59,917 nucleotides of DNA from Saprospiraceae bacterium (GTDB taxonomy: Bacteria > Bacteroidota > Bacteroidia > Chitinophagales > Saprospiraceae). The translations under genes were made by a program, and so were the position numbers. The notes beneath the pieces were generated by a model. The model was not told the DNA's origin. It did not search any database and saw only the letters and a program-made list of their open reading frames with translations. The stretch covers positions 1 through 59,917 of the forward strand of contig JALHOZ010000027.1 of NCBI GenBank assembly GCA_022842725.1. The letters run 5' to 3'. This document shows positions 49,301 through 52,705 of the stretch, in pieces (the stretch's first letter is position 1; each line of letters opens with the position of its first letter).

Positions 49301-50792
49301 TTCTAATCTTGACTTGATGTATATGATGGAGAATCAACCGGGTATGCTTTATGCCAAAGAAAATGATAAATGTATTTCAGGTCTTGCATGCGATATAGTC
49401 ACTGACAGAATGAGTGTAATGACGCAGGCAAAAAAAGGAACAGGTTTGTTTATGCCGGACGGTAGTGTGCTTTATACCCCGCAATCCAATTTTGTGGGCA
49501 CAGATACCCTCCGATATCAGGTATGTGCCTCAGACAATATGTCCAATTGCCGTACAGCACAACAAATTATTACGGTGATGGCTTCTAATGCCAACCGAGC
49601 TATTGCAGCCGGAGATGACTTTTTCTTTGTGAATAAGGGAAACAGTTTGCCACCTTCCAATGTGTTAAACAATGACCGTGAAACAAGCGGAAGTTTCCTT
49701 AGTGTTATGGCAGAAGGAACGATATCGAATCCAATTGTTATACAAGCCGGTTCTTATTATATCGATGCATCCGGAAATCTTAGCTTTACACCTAATGCAA
49801 CATTTGCCGGAACGGTTGACATCATATATACAGTTTGCAATAACGTCAATGAATGTGTAAAAGCAACTGCCCACGTTTTGGTTCTTGATAATATGAGACT
49901 TAGAATCAGAGCTTACCTCGAAGGTGCTTTGATGGAAAATAATGATATAAGAGGTACGGAAAACAGACCATTGATGAGAGATAATCTCAGATTGAGTCCG
50001 TATACAGGTCAAAATCATATTCCGGCTATTGATCCTTATACACATCCTATGGAGTTTTTTGATTTGTCCTTTATATACGAACATACTTCAGGTTCCGAAG
50101 CGCAAAGATTTACCGAAATTCCCGATCCTGCTACAGTATTTGCTGTTACAGGCCAGAATGCTATCGTAGATTGGATATTTATAGAAGTCAGGTCTCCGAA
50201 AGATTATACCGAATTATTGAGCACACGTTCTGCCCTGATACAAAGAGATGGAGATATTGTCGATCTGGATGGTATCAGTCCTGTTGAAATTCCGGGCGTA
50301 AGATTAGATAGTGCTTACGTTGTTGTAAAACATCGAAATCACCTGGGAGTCATGTCTCTCAAACAGGCTACCAGTGGTTTGATAGATTTTACCTTACCAT
50401 CAACACCAACTTTTAGTTTTGGAACAAGCAGAAACGATGGATATAATCATGTAAACCTGGGCCAGAAACCGGATGTCGCAGACGGCGTTATGGCTTTGTG
50501 GGGTGGTGATTTTGATTCAAATGGAAAAGTAAAATTTGTGAATCCCGAGGACGATCAGAATATTATGTTTTTTGATGTATTGACGTTTCCAACCAATTTT
50601 GAATTTATCGCAAACTATAACTTCACTTATGGTTACCATCAGGGTGACTATAATCTGAACGGTAAAACAAAATATGACAACCCGGATGATGACAAAAATA
50701 TGTTGTTCTACCAGGTGCTGTTTCATCCTTTGAACACCAATTATATTTCGAATTTTAATTTTATCATAGAGCAGGTTCCACCCAAAAAATAA
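28326..50792 (+). CDS. Giant repetitive cell-surface adhesin (SprB-like), 7488 aa
   Basis: A single uninterrupted ORF. Order: signal peptide (~1-31); Gly-rich domain (~55-265); four carbohydrate-binding-like beta-sandwiches (~357-546, 630-808, 882-1022, 1413-1558); a flavodoxin/ThuA-like segment (~1149-1389); two metal-binding-like DDxDxLxDCxDPDC motifs; a choice-of-anchor A domain (~1685-1992); 19 units of ~158 aa (TQPTC...GSV...GSW, then a Big_2-like half with SAGSVTLTYTR), split after unit 6 by a PKD-like plus PA14 domain (~3017-3322); two SprB/PKD-like pairs and 17 Big_2-like units (~5312-6889); cadherin-like domains (~6892-7185). The C-terminus (DWIFIEVRSP, RDGDIVDLDGISPV, DFDSNGK, DYNLNGK) recurs in Bacteroidota surface proteins and is not a T9SS type A or B domain. 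The probable role is adhesion, gliding or matrix formation. Confidence 0.9.
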   Translation: MQHNPCSAYYPPVLYIGLFFWLTLFPHKVGSTPFETANIKTTSVLLPPANLTQTYTIPGSYTFTVPEGVTSITVQTWGGGGRGGSRTTSTDGTGGGGGGAFSQHTFSVIPGNSYVVFVGSGSASNTAPGEDSWVSLTNVSGASVLAKGGNSVASNSNTGATGGSAASGIGSIKYSGGNGANRVSSTSSGGGGSSAGTGANGNNASGTTAGSAPSGGGSGGAGRTSVGSGNAGLFPGGGGGGAVRGSTGSPSGGTGGHGRVIISYSYNVDAGPDQSQCNNSLFFVNTATPPTGYTSTWSVVSGTGFIYDNSRLKTSIIVPAGFSATVRLTMTNGTVTATDDLVLTNTTSCTPTCTDPLNENGNLELSGTITSYNLSFQGTPAAIIYQNTNPIGLSEAYGSATPNTTSFTGAYHLNKTGSNGNPRSGSKFVYMAGNGFCLSALKTGATLHCGRTYRVSVWIAAFTNGSTQGNSPFFLEFFGGGNNMPGISIAHQAIAPASTSWNNLNWQRYSFDFTVPSQGYQWGDFVFTTLSNTNGIVIDDMCIEEVFSGAKAIAGPDIFGCTSTMSLSGNTPASGFSGSWSVLSGTASIASPTSPTSNVTITSGNAAKLRWTVSSTSGASTIMALDPKREGGFENCCSASDNGWTTVNHTTNQWHVGTASGPTSGNRAAYISNNSGTSHAYTMTTAQTSHLYRDLVIAPGASNIQLTFKWKGQGESGQDRLLVYTAPTNITPSAGTPASSSTSLSGATLVSATNLHLSANYQTVNITLPNSLAGTTFRLIFTWQNNASLGVNPPVSLDEVGVYYDLAACSSLDEVNIGFAPASSLTVNNASVCPGESTVLTATGCSGGSLLWSTGSTQPSITVNPTSTTSYSVTCTPAASTNILQNPGLESATNMQNWDNWGNASVTTNAADVFQGSKALMVNTIGQSWGAAAQGFSVTAGRRYKVRVYAKTTNTNVLPVIRYEFYGGSTFLENQNGALVTSNNYQLYEFEAVSPPNATWMTVIAETGQGGQFFLDNWEVVSTSTCNAVQTATVTVLPSQNITLSNINVGNCINHPLQDVAQVTVQVAWNAAPSNDYLGVTINNKTEYIHVGGGATSPQTLTFFVPANGATNIPITARWFFNPNFGCPNSTTFNAPIACSNNMLSCDILYLCGLDKPADGDAFDHGLIEYIMANNSGNLLPALVKDNGTSNDFYDPNNPNTAITVNLDDYDLVIISPTTQGYVSARLRDMLLPFRGSILNMNYLLQQGLEMTNGEGYFAWGNSAFTNATQSISIYNYDNINPSFALVKTGGTTKSQATRSLWFNAGDANGLTNAMSYNYRAHSIPGVSTTHGFRQYLGLHMNGLYANSQNGGSIPAPVSSYFHPAKHLTPEMKIILDQTLRNSGICQTEICTNSTDDDADNLTDCNDPDCWKINNREFDNGNTGWDLFNQNGSASTRTIDNTSLLSGKNSARINISTATGTNWHIQFLQSNILLEAGKSYQVSFMARASANRVVTVFTDLGVSPFNTYFSQNVNLTTASQTFTFTYTQNATTSLGRVGFNLGQSNQTVWIDNVVFREICLIPEICDNGIDDNGNGLSDCSDPNCPCCNTLTSGGIVSGNQINCQNYNPGLISSTSPASGSAGTIVYQWEYSNDEINWVEIPGATSLTFDPGMIYQTTYYRRKARLNTCNLWGVFSNTVVKQNLGFDNFQILTLNNTTFNGGTHVHAPMAVGGNLIINTGGTVAEVNNDNTGTYIFPGDGSISTGIMVRGGINFTSGSVRLLSNRYMHIGNSTNLESGDNGTNSATRVYPAGTNYNHTLRIEGTIDQTPAPAVFQNVAYDFEALFDLYHNSSIDLGARTNNVQLFNTSNVAITNNNVTFGQAVRINTLNTGYNYLNLTTTSLNNITEMNFNGSGVPSSTKILVINVLVNSNFTWNNSNMPGLSAPTTAPFMIWNFYGPTTNTVTINNSSLIFGTIFAPNQNVLKVGQNDIEGSVIAKSFTVGNGQLHDFMFANFCDILDCVESVDVSITGPADICSGATGTLTASGGQSYLWNTGATSATINITTSGTYTVTVTSDVGCTGTASRVVNVLSNPTAPIVGTITQPTCTVNTGSVILNGLPSTGTWTLTRTPGGTTYTGTGTSFTVTSLPASTMYTFTVTNLNNCVSPSSANVTINAPILPPVIGGATSGCTGLTVNITPNSLGSWASSNIGIATITNTGVVTGVSAGSVTLTYTRTSDGCVNSTPFTVHATPAAPVIGTITQPTCTTTTGSVALSGLPATGSWTITRNPGGTTYTGSGTTFNVTGLPSNTTYTFTITNSVNCTSVSSSNVVINAVPANPVLGGANSVCIGTTANVTPNTLGSWSSSNTGIATITNAGVVTGVSAGSVTLTYTRTADGCSNNIPFTVHSNPTAPVTGTVTQPTCTVPTGSVVLSGLPATGSWTITRTPGAITYTGSGTSFAVTGLPANTTYTFTVTNSNLCTSSASANVVVNAIPANPVIGGSSSLCVGSTANVTPSTSGSWSSSNNAIATVTNAGVVTGVSAGSVTLTYTRTSDGCSNTRPFTVHANPTAPLVGTITQPTCILTTGSVVLNGLPSAGSWTIVRTPGGNTYTGSGTSFTVTDLPVNTTYTFTVTNVNICTSPASTNVVINPIPSNPVIGGPTSVCVGVTTNITPGTSGTWVSSNTAIATVTNAGLVTGIAAGSVTLSYTRTADGCSASIPFNVHANPSAPVIGSITQPSCILTTGSVFLNGLPSSGSWTITRTPGGITYTGSGTSYTVTGLPANTTYTFTVTNSNSCTSPSSANVVINPIPTNPVIGGTTSVCVGLTTNVTPSTSGTWISSNTSIATITNAGTVSAIAAGSVTLTYTRTADGCSNATPFTVHSNPTPPVVGTISQPTCTTPTGSVVLNGLPSSGSWTITRSPGGTTYTGTGTSFTVTGLPANAGYTFTVTNSNTCASIASSNVAVNAIPGNPVLGGAAVVCVGSTANVTPATGGTWASSNNAVATISNAGLVTGVTSGSVTLTYTRTIDGCSNSTNFVVNALPVANISGDNYICTGLSTTLTASGGTTYLWQSGQTAPTISVSPVSATTYVVSVTDTNGCTNTTNYLVQLYPVFTVNATSPTQNICAGQDLVLNASMTNGVLRETYTGISGTLVSNLTSHISYPSAPNVREIRPNTIGPNGVGENYGTRVRYYFTPQVSGDHQFVIYGDDETILYWSGSDATSPLSVLANVPGWTNEGELTRFASQTSALVNLTAGQQYYFELLHKEGGGGDHYGILYKLAADPGFTNIPESTISPVKLSWTGPNSYTSTNVNNVISNTTTSHGGTYTLNGTDLFGCQVISNVNITVNANPTEPVVGTITQPTCTTPTGSVILSSLPSTGSWTITRTPGGITYTGTGTSYTVTGLPVNSTYTFTVTNSNTCTSPASANVTINAIPSNPTLGGASAVCVGSTANVTPATAGTWSSSNTSVATITNVGLVTGVAAGSVTLTYTRTSDGCSNTVPMTIHNNPTAPIIGTITQPTCATPSGSVILSGLPSSGSWTITRSPGSNTYSGTGTTFTVTGLPANTSYTFTVVNVNNCISPSSVSVAINAIPGAPVLGGTLAICQGGTTNVTPSSNGTWTSSNASIASVTNGGVVTANAEGAVTLTYTRTSDGCSNTLPFTVYANPSAPVVGTITQPTCITPTGSVVLSGLPVSGSWTITRTPGGTTYSGTGTSYTVTGLPVNTTYTFTVTNSNSCASPSSTNVAINAIPTNPVTGGASSVCVGSTANVTPATAGTWTSSNTAIATITNGGVATGVSAGSVTLTYIRTSDGCSNTRPFTVNANPTAPVVGVVTQPTCTTPTGSVVLSGLPSTGSWTITRTPGGTTYSGSGTSYSVTGLPVNTTYTFTVTNSNTCTSPSSTNVVINAIPTNPVTGGASSVCVGSTANVTPATAGTWTSSNTAFATITNGGVVTGVSAGSVTLTYTRTSDGCSNTRPFTIHANPTAPVVGTVTQPTCTTPTGSVVLSGLPSTGSWTITRTPGGTTYTGSGTSYSVTGLPFNTTYTFTVTNSNSCTSPSSTNVAINPIPANPVTGGATSVCIGTTANVTPAAAGTWSSSNTGIATITNGGVVTGVSAGSVTLTYTRTSDGCSNTLPFTVNANPTIPVLVTITQPTCITPTGSVLLNGLPSTGSWTITRTPGGTTYSGSGTSFNVTGLPVNTTYTFTVTNSNLCTSPASANVVINPIPTNPVTGGEVSVCAGSTANVDPSTDGAWTSSNTSIATITNAGQVTGITAGSVILTYTRTSDGCSNTLPFTVYGNPSAPIIGTITQPTCIVTTGSVALSGLPGAGVWTVTVMPGGSTYINSGNTLTITGLTANTSYSFIVTNANNCTSISSANAVINAIPSNPVLGGENSVCAGLTANVNPSTNGFWNSSNPSVATITNTGLVTGITAGSVTLTYTRNSDGCSNTLPFTVHAIPTSPLVEMITQPTCIITTGSVELNDLPGSGSWTLIRTPGGTTYNGTGTTYTVTGLPANTNYTFTLVNANNCTSLPSANIVINDIPSDPVLGGESFVCLGSDANVTPNTLGSWTSSNNVVASITNDGLVTGVSAGSVILTYTRTSDGCFETMPFTVYENPSPPLTGQVIQPTCTTPTGSLILSGLPSSGNWMITGYPGGSTFTSSGSTFNISGLLPDDIYTFVVTDDRNCISQASATVVIDPVPSNPIPGGDTTICVGSIANVTPSSGGVWTSSNQTVATITNEGLVTGISAGSVTLTYTRTIDGCSNVMSFNVNANPPSPMVGTLTQPTCYVPFGSVQLNGLPSSGSWTLTRTPGNVTYSGTGISYVVDSLAPDATYTFNITNDNGCISSLSNQVVINAIPGNPNVGGPTSICIGTTTNVTPSSGGTWVSSNNSRATVSNEGLVTALSAGVTTLTYTRTSDGCSNSLPLTINVNPTPPIVGITTQPTCITPTGSVDFSGLPSTGAWTMTRTPGNVTYNSTGTNYTVSGLAPNTTYSFVVRNQNNCTSISSNNVVIDPIPSNPVPGGATSVCIGSTANVTPSSNGTWTSSNPSMASITNSGVVTGIAAGSVTLTYVRTSDGCSGNTPFSVFTNPTIPVAGTVTQPTCINPTGSVVLQGLPSTGSWTVIRNPGGVTYSGSGTTYTVTGLPPNGSYSFAVTNNNLCTSLYSNNIVIQPIPSNPVLGGPDLVCVGNTATMTPSSNGTWNSSNPSVATITNTGLVNGVSSGNVVFTYTRTIDGCSNNKPFIVYDNPTAPVIGSIIQPNCLTMTGSVMLNNLPLTGSWTITRTPGGITYTGSGSSYQVTGLPPSGNYTFTVTTNTNCISPASNQVVINGIPSNPGIVIDYDGSLCITDNKQLIGIPSGGLAPYSFQWTGPLGFSSINDTVLVTQNGNYSVTVTDSNFCKATTNGFVYARYEPFIVTIGTTICEGDEVDLDVSSTSAVSFLWSANAGGATTRDVTVTPAYPSATYFVTVTNDLGCTSVPEINILVNPKPEVAVSGPDEICVGQNSQLTPVTGGVWVSTNPSVAYISPSGQVTGLSPGTSSFIFTENVFGCSSDASIPILVNPKPIVSFTGLNPICIGDSTTLTPSSEGTWSSSNPVIATITDSGVATGLSAGFVTFIYTNNSTNCSSNASVPLQVQSLPVVTISGPETACIGTNASFSVNHIGGTWSTSNPLTATINNSGTLTTIDTGLVTVYYTFVSGVCEGIVSKEFRIFELPSVQFAGPAEICVGQTTSLTPSEGGVWTSSNPLIATITPQGLVSGLTSGYAAFTFVHDSTGCISETSGTLTVFAKPSINLNGPAGICVGGTSQFLPFTGGVWQTNNPFVANITNGGVVTGVGPGTATFSFIHNETGCVSDTSVIIQVGSAPTATIDFQGSVCVENNKTIRVQPTGGAAPYSYSWIGPLGFTGNTQVINVVNNGTYFVTITDNFGCRANVSGFVHQRFDPVVVNLQTQVCDGQTTNLSVNASSATAFQWSSNAGSAVTPSVTVRPVLPSSTYFVTVTNNLGCVAVAQANILVNPKPVVNISGPSVLCVGQTSNLLPNSGGTWVSLNPTRASITNTGVVTAFQPGTARFLFTQVSTGCVSDTTGVITINPNTTTSLSGVSELCIGQQTNLLPNSGGTWTALHPTLATITSNGTVTAIAQGNAQFRFTNTFGCVTPVNLSIRVNSIPSIVLDGPQQVCVGSVTALLPSSGGTWVSSNPLVASVTNGGIVTGISSGSARFLFTNNLTGCRSDSSAIITVVAGSPVSVTGPTSVCAGATTTLSPSFGGSWVSQNPSVATVNSSGVVTGINAGTVTFIFTSAITGCPSLPTLPITVNPRPTVSITGNNNICIGQTTTLQPTSGGTWASSNLAVANITSSGVVTGLASGLVNFTFTSAATGCVSLPSGNINVQPKPVISVTNTNICIGATTNLQPSTGGSWISLQPLIASVNTGGVVTGISTGTAQFRFTDALTGCVSDPTPVHNVSPKPIVSVTGTTEFCQGINTQLSPVSGGSWMSLNPSVATVNNTGLVTGISAGTARFVFTSNQGCSSDPTQQIIINPKPLTVFVGGTEICVGSTTQLSPGTGGSWISARNNIASITDNGLVTGLAPGTTNFVFVSGATGCVSDSTINVFVNPAPTPGRLGSGTVCIGQTVQLTPTAGGTWTSLSPGVAIVSSSGLVTGIGSGVASFRFTVSNTACEVVYNSGATVLDRPVVTLLGNSSICVGGTTQLSPNSGGTWSVTPPSIASIDAAGIVTGITQGVVTFTFTQTSTGCISSASTPVTVVARPSVAINGPSVICINGTTQLIPAAGGSWTSGNPAIATVSSGGLVTGISAGSTSFIYTNAETGCTSAATSNVTVQPAANISVSGTSEVCSGYNTTLSASSAGTWFSTRSDIAKTSANGLVTGLAPGKVSFYFVDAATSCATYLPDNAITVRNYIDPDINVTMVNTSLSGNVKTNDEVPEGTTYPGTVFLVSRPTGSSSSIQVNGNGSYTFTANMAGLYTYDVMVCLPGAGVNCPVSRLAIQVVNPNTESHNIVSNLDLMYMMENQPGMLYAKENDKCISGLACDIVTDRMSVMTQAKKGTGLFMPDGSVLYTPQSNFVGTDTLRYQVCASDNMSNCRTAQQIITVMASNANRAIAAGDDFFFVNKGNSLPPSNVLNNDRETSGSFLSVMAEGTISNPIVIQAGSYYIDASGNLSFTPNATFAGTVDIIYTVCNNVNECVKATAHVLVLDNMRLRIRAYLEGALMENNDIRGTENRPLMRDNLRLSPYTGQNHIPAIDPYTHPMEFFDLSFIYEHTSGSEAQRFTEIPDPATVFAVTGQNAIVDWIFIEVRSPKDYTELLSTRSALIQRDGDIVDLDGISPVEIPGVRLDSAYVVVKHRNHLGVMSLKQATSGLIDFTLPSTPTFSFGTSRNDGYNHVNLGQKPDVADGVMALWGGDFDSNGKVKFVNPEDDQNIMFFDVLTFPTNFEFIANYNFTYGYHQGDYNLNGKTKYDNPDDDKNMLFYQVLFHPLNTNYISNFNFIIEQVPPKK
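34538..37370 (+). repeat. Units 1-6 of the 474-bp (158-aa) tandem repeat in the adhesin
   Basis: Six head-to-tail units begin at 34538, 35012 and so on, at 474-bp spacing. Each encodes TQPTC or a variant, a GSVxLxGLP strand, GSWTITRxPG, a TYTFTVTN strand and a Big_2-like half. A diverged PKD-like segment and PA14 domain follow. Confidence 0.9.
37650..38150 (+). other. PA14 domain embedded in the adhesin repeat array
   Basis: Residues ~3109-3275 read LRETYTGISG, then VRYYFTPQVSGDHQF, YGDDETILYW and QQYYFELLHKEGGGGDHYG, the strand order of PA14 domains (glycan binding in adhesins and glycosidases). It sits inside the repeat array and separates units 6 and 7. Confidence 0.85.
38300..44255 (+). 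repeat. Units 7-19 of the 474-bp tandem repeat in the adhesin
   Basis: Thirteen further units follow the PA14 domain. Units 9-12 (about 39260-41150) are nearly identical in DNA; units 13-19 drift. The graded similarity fits recent expansion or gene conversion in the middle. Such repeats can also be collapsed or expanded by assembly. Confidence 0.9.
44715..48990 (+). repeat. 17 Big_2-like ~87-aa units in the adhesin
   Basis: Each unit contains a C-x-G Cys strand (ICVGQTT type), a GGxW turn, NPxxAxI and a VTGLxxG strand. Five units (44715-45835) are followed by a PKD-like pair (45840-46290), then twelve units. These units are shorter than and distinct from the 158-aa units. Confidence 0.85.
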
Positions 50793-51090
50793 CAAGGTTG
50801 TCGCATTCCAACATTCAGATTTTCTCTAAGCAAGTGGTAAAAAAAACGTTTGTTTAGAAATCCGGAATTCATGATTGTTTTTCAGGAAATAGATTCTTTG
50901 TTTTGGTAAAAAATATTTGACCATACCCTCACCCGAAAAAACTTTTCGGTTCATCCTGCTTTTGAAATAACCGGCATATCCGTTTACTTTTTGTGAAGTA
51001 GTCCATTTTGATGGGTGCACGAATAAAAAATCGTTTACTTTTGTGTCATAATAAATATTTTGCCAAAAAGGTCAGGATAAAAAGGTAACC
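50793..51090. other. Intergenic region between the adhesin and trpG
   Basis: No supported gene. A hairpin at 50933-50949 (CCGAAAA/TTTTCGG, AAC loop) has no T-run. A 64-codon minus-strand ORF (50826-51020) has no recognisable features and is not annotated. Confidence 0.5.
51036..51043 (+). promoter_or_regulatory. Candidate promoter (-7 TACTTTTG) for trpG
   Basis: TACTTTTG fits TAnnTTTG and gives a leader of about 40 nt before the ATG at 51091. A TTG at 51008-51010 is slightly too far upstream for an ideal -33. Confidence 0.4.
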
Positions 51091-51663
51091 ATGGATAATA
51101 TACTCATCATTGATAATTATGATTCATTTACGTATAACCTTGTACAGCTGGTAAAAAAAGTCAGCAAAAAAGATGTGGTGGTGGTGTCTAATGACAGATT
51201 TGACCTCAATGATATATCAAATTACAGCCACATTATTTTATCTCCCGGTCCCGGTCTGCCCGATGAAGCAGGCCTTACCAAAGAAGTCATCCGAAAGTAC
51301 GGTCCTTCAAAAAAAATCCTGGGTGTTTGTCTTGGACTACAAGCCATTGGGGAAGTGTATGGAGCCTCATTAATGAATCTGAAAAAAGTATACCACGGCA
51401 TCAAATCCACCCTTAAAGTGGTTGACCCTGATGATCCGGTTTTTAAAAATGTTTCACCAAATTTTGAAGCCGGCAGATACCATTCGTGGGTGATAAACAA
51501 AAAAACCTTGCCAGAGGATCTTTTGATTACCGCTCTGGATGAAGACGGCGAAATTATGGCCATCCGGCATCGGCAATACGATGTCTACGGCGTACAATTC
51601 CACCCTGAATCCATTATGACTCCGGAAGGACTTGTGATGATGGAAAATTTTTTATCTTTGTAG
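51091..51663 (+). CDS. trpG: Anthranilate/aminodeoxychorismate synthase glutamine amidotransferase subunit (TrpG/PabA)
   Basis: A 190-aa class I glutamine amidotransferase that releases NH3 from Gln for the chorismate-using partner (TrpE or PabB). It has the N-terminal DNYDSFTYNLVQ, the oxyanion SPGPG (51-55), the nucleophile Cys80 (GVCLGLQAIGE) and His171/Glu173 (FHPES). The residue after CLG is Leu where His is usual; the triad itself is complete. TrpG and PabA cannot be told apart, and neither trpE nor pabB is adjacent, so it may serve both pathways. A GGATAAAAAGG stretch precedes the ATG. An orphan HigA follows. Confidence 0.9.
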   Translation: MDNILIIDNYDSFTYNLVQLVKKVSKKDVVVVSNDRFDLNDISNYSHIILSPGPGLPDEAGLTKEVIRKYGPSKKILGVCLGLQAIGEVYGASLMNLKKVYHGIKSTLKVVDPDDPVFKNVSPNFEAGRYHSWVINKKTLPEDLLITALDEDGEIMAIRHRQYDVYGVQFHPESIMTPEGLVMMENFLSL

Positions 51664-51771
51664 AATATTAAAAACCCTTTTAACAAAGTATCAAACTTTT
51701 ACAACATAAGAACAAATAATCATTTTTTTGGTCTGATAACAACGCACAAAAAGTAAAAATAACAGATTATC

Positions 51772-52059
51772 ATGAATAAGCTTAAAAATATCCATCCCGG
51801 TGAAGTTCTCGATGAAGAATTTCTCAAACCCATGGAGATCACTGCTTATAAATTATCTTTGGCAATCGGAGTACCGCAGACCAGAACAAGCCAAATCATA
51901 AAAGGGCGCAGAAGAATAACAGCTGATACCGCTTTGAGGCTCGCAAAATATTTTGGTACGTCTCCCGGTTTTTGGCTCGGTCTGCAAAACGATTATGATA
52001 TTGAAGAAGAAAAATCGAATATCAAAAGTGAATTGGAACAGATTCAATCTTTCCGTTGA
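51772..52059 (+). CDS. higA: HigA-type antitoxin/XRE-family regulator without a visible toxin
   Basis: A 95-aa XRE helix-turn-helix protein with the HigA N-terminus HPGEVLDEEFLKP, the HTH YKLSLAIGVPQTRTSQIIKG and the family ending RLAKYFGTSPGFWLGLQNDYD. HigA neutralises the ribosome-dependent RNase HigB and represses its operon. In the usual order higB lies just upstream, but only 108 bp separate this gene from trpG and no toxin ORF fits there or downstream. It is therefore an orphan: either a degraded module, an antitoxin pairing with a toxin elsewhere, or a plain regulator. Confidence 0.88.
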   Translation: MNKLKNIHPGEVLDEEFLKPMEITAYKLSLAIGVPQTRTSQIIKGRRRITADTALRLAKYFGTSPGFWLGLQNDYDIEEEKSNIKSELEQIQSFR

Positions 52060-52183
52060 TATTTTTTAGCAACTGCTATGGTGAAAAAATAAGTAAGATA
52101 AAAAGTATTTCACACTAAGTTCGAAATTAGCAAGAAAAACGGTCTGTCCTGATTACAGAATATTTGTGATTTGATGACAGTTC

Positions 52184-52705
52184 CTATTTAATGATTTTAC
52201 ATACTTTTTTCAGTCTGTCATCCAGAATCAACTGATTTAGCTGGTTTATGATATCAGTAAAAGCAGATCGTTTTCCACAATCACAAAGTTCTGATATCGG
52301 GTTTTTATCCTTTATTTGCAACATCATTTCTTTGGTGGAAGGAGGTGTGGATAACTTACTGTATTCCTCATAGGTCAAAGATAAAAATGCTGTGTTTTGA
52401 TGGATACCTTTTTTGTCCAGGAAATATCCTTTTTCCAACATATCCGGCAACAATAATTTGCCATCCACCATCAGGTCTTTCGGATGTGGGTACGAAATTA
52501 TCATACTTTTGTCTTGCGATAAAATTACGGGTACTTTATCCTGATAAAACGAATTGGCTTTGTATACCATTACACCGGGTTCTGTCGTAAAAACCGGTTG
52601 GAATTTTTTATTTTCTTGTTTTCCTGTCGTTTCGTTTTGTTTTTTGGAAGGAGAACAAGCCATAAAAAATACGATTACTAAAAAAATTATTTCTTTTAAT
52701 GACAT
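52184..52705 (-). CDS. Small lipoprotein coupled to the C10 peptidase, possible inhibitor
   Basis: A 173-aa lipoprotein with a signal peptide and a lipobox ending FMAC (Cys17), followed by a Ser/Lys-rich linker. The mature part has beta-strand-like stretches (GVMVYKANSF, SMIISYPHP, GKLLLPDML) and ends with a CDCGKRSAF motif and an amphipathic helix. Its ATG lies inside the last codons of the C10 peptidase gene, a 10-bp overlap on the same strand, so translation is coupled. Streptopain has a cotranscribed inhibitor (Spi), and Bacteroides C10 proteases have lipoprotein inhibitors next to them. By position this is a candidate inhibitor; I see no sequence match that proves it. Confidence 0.75.
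   Translation of the reverse strand: MSLKEIIFLVIVFFMACSPSKKQNETTGKQENKKFQPVFTTEPGVMVYKANSFYQDKVPVILSQDKSMIISYPHPKDLMVDGKLLLPDMLEKGYFLDKKGIHQNTAFLSLTYEEYSKLSTPPSTKEMMLQIKDKNPISELCDCGKRSAFTDIINQLNQLILDDRLKKVCKIIK

Noticed and set aside
50826-51020. 64-aa minus-strand ORF
   Set aside because: Short and basic with no recognised motif, lying over a hairpin; coding support is too weak.
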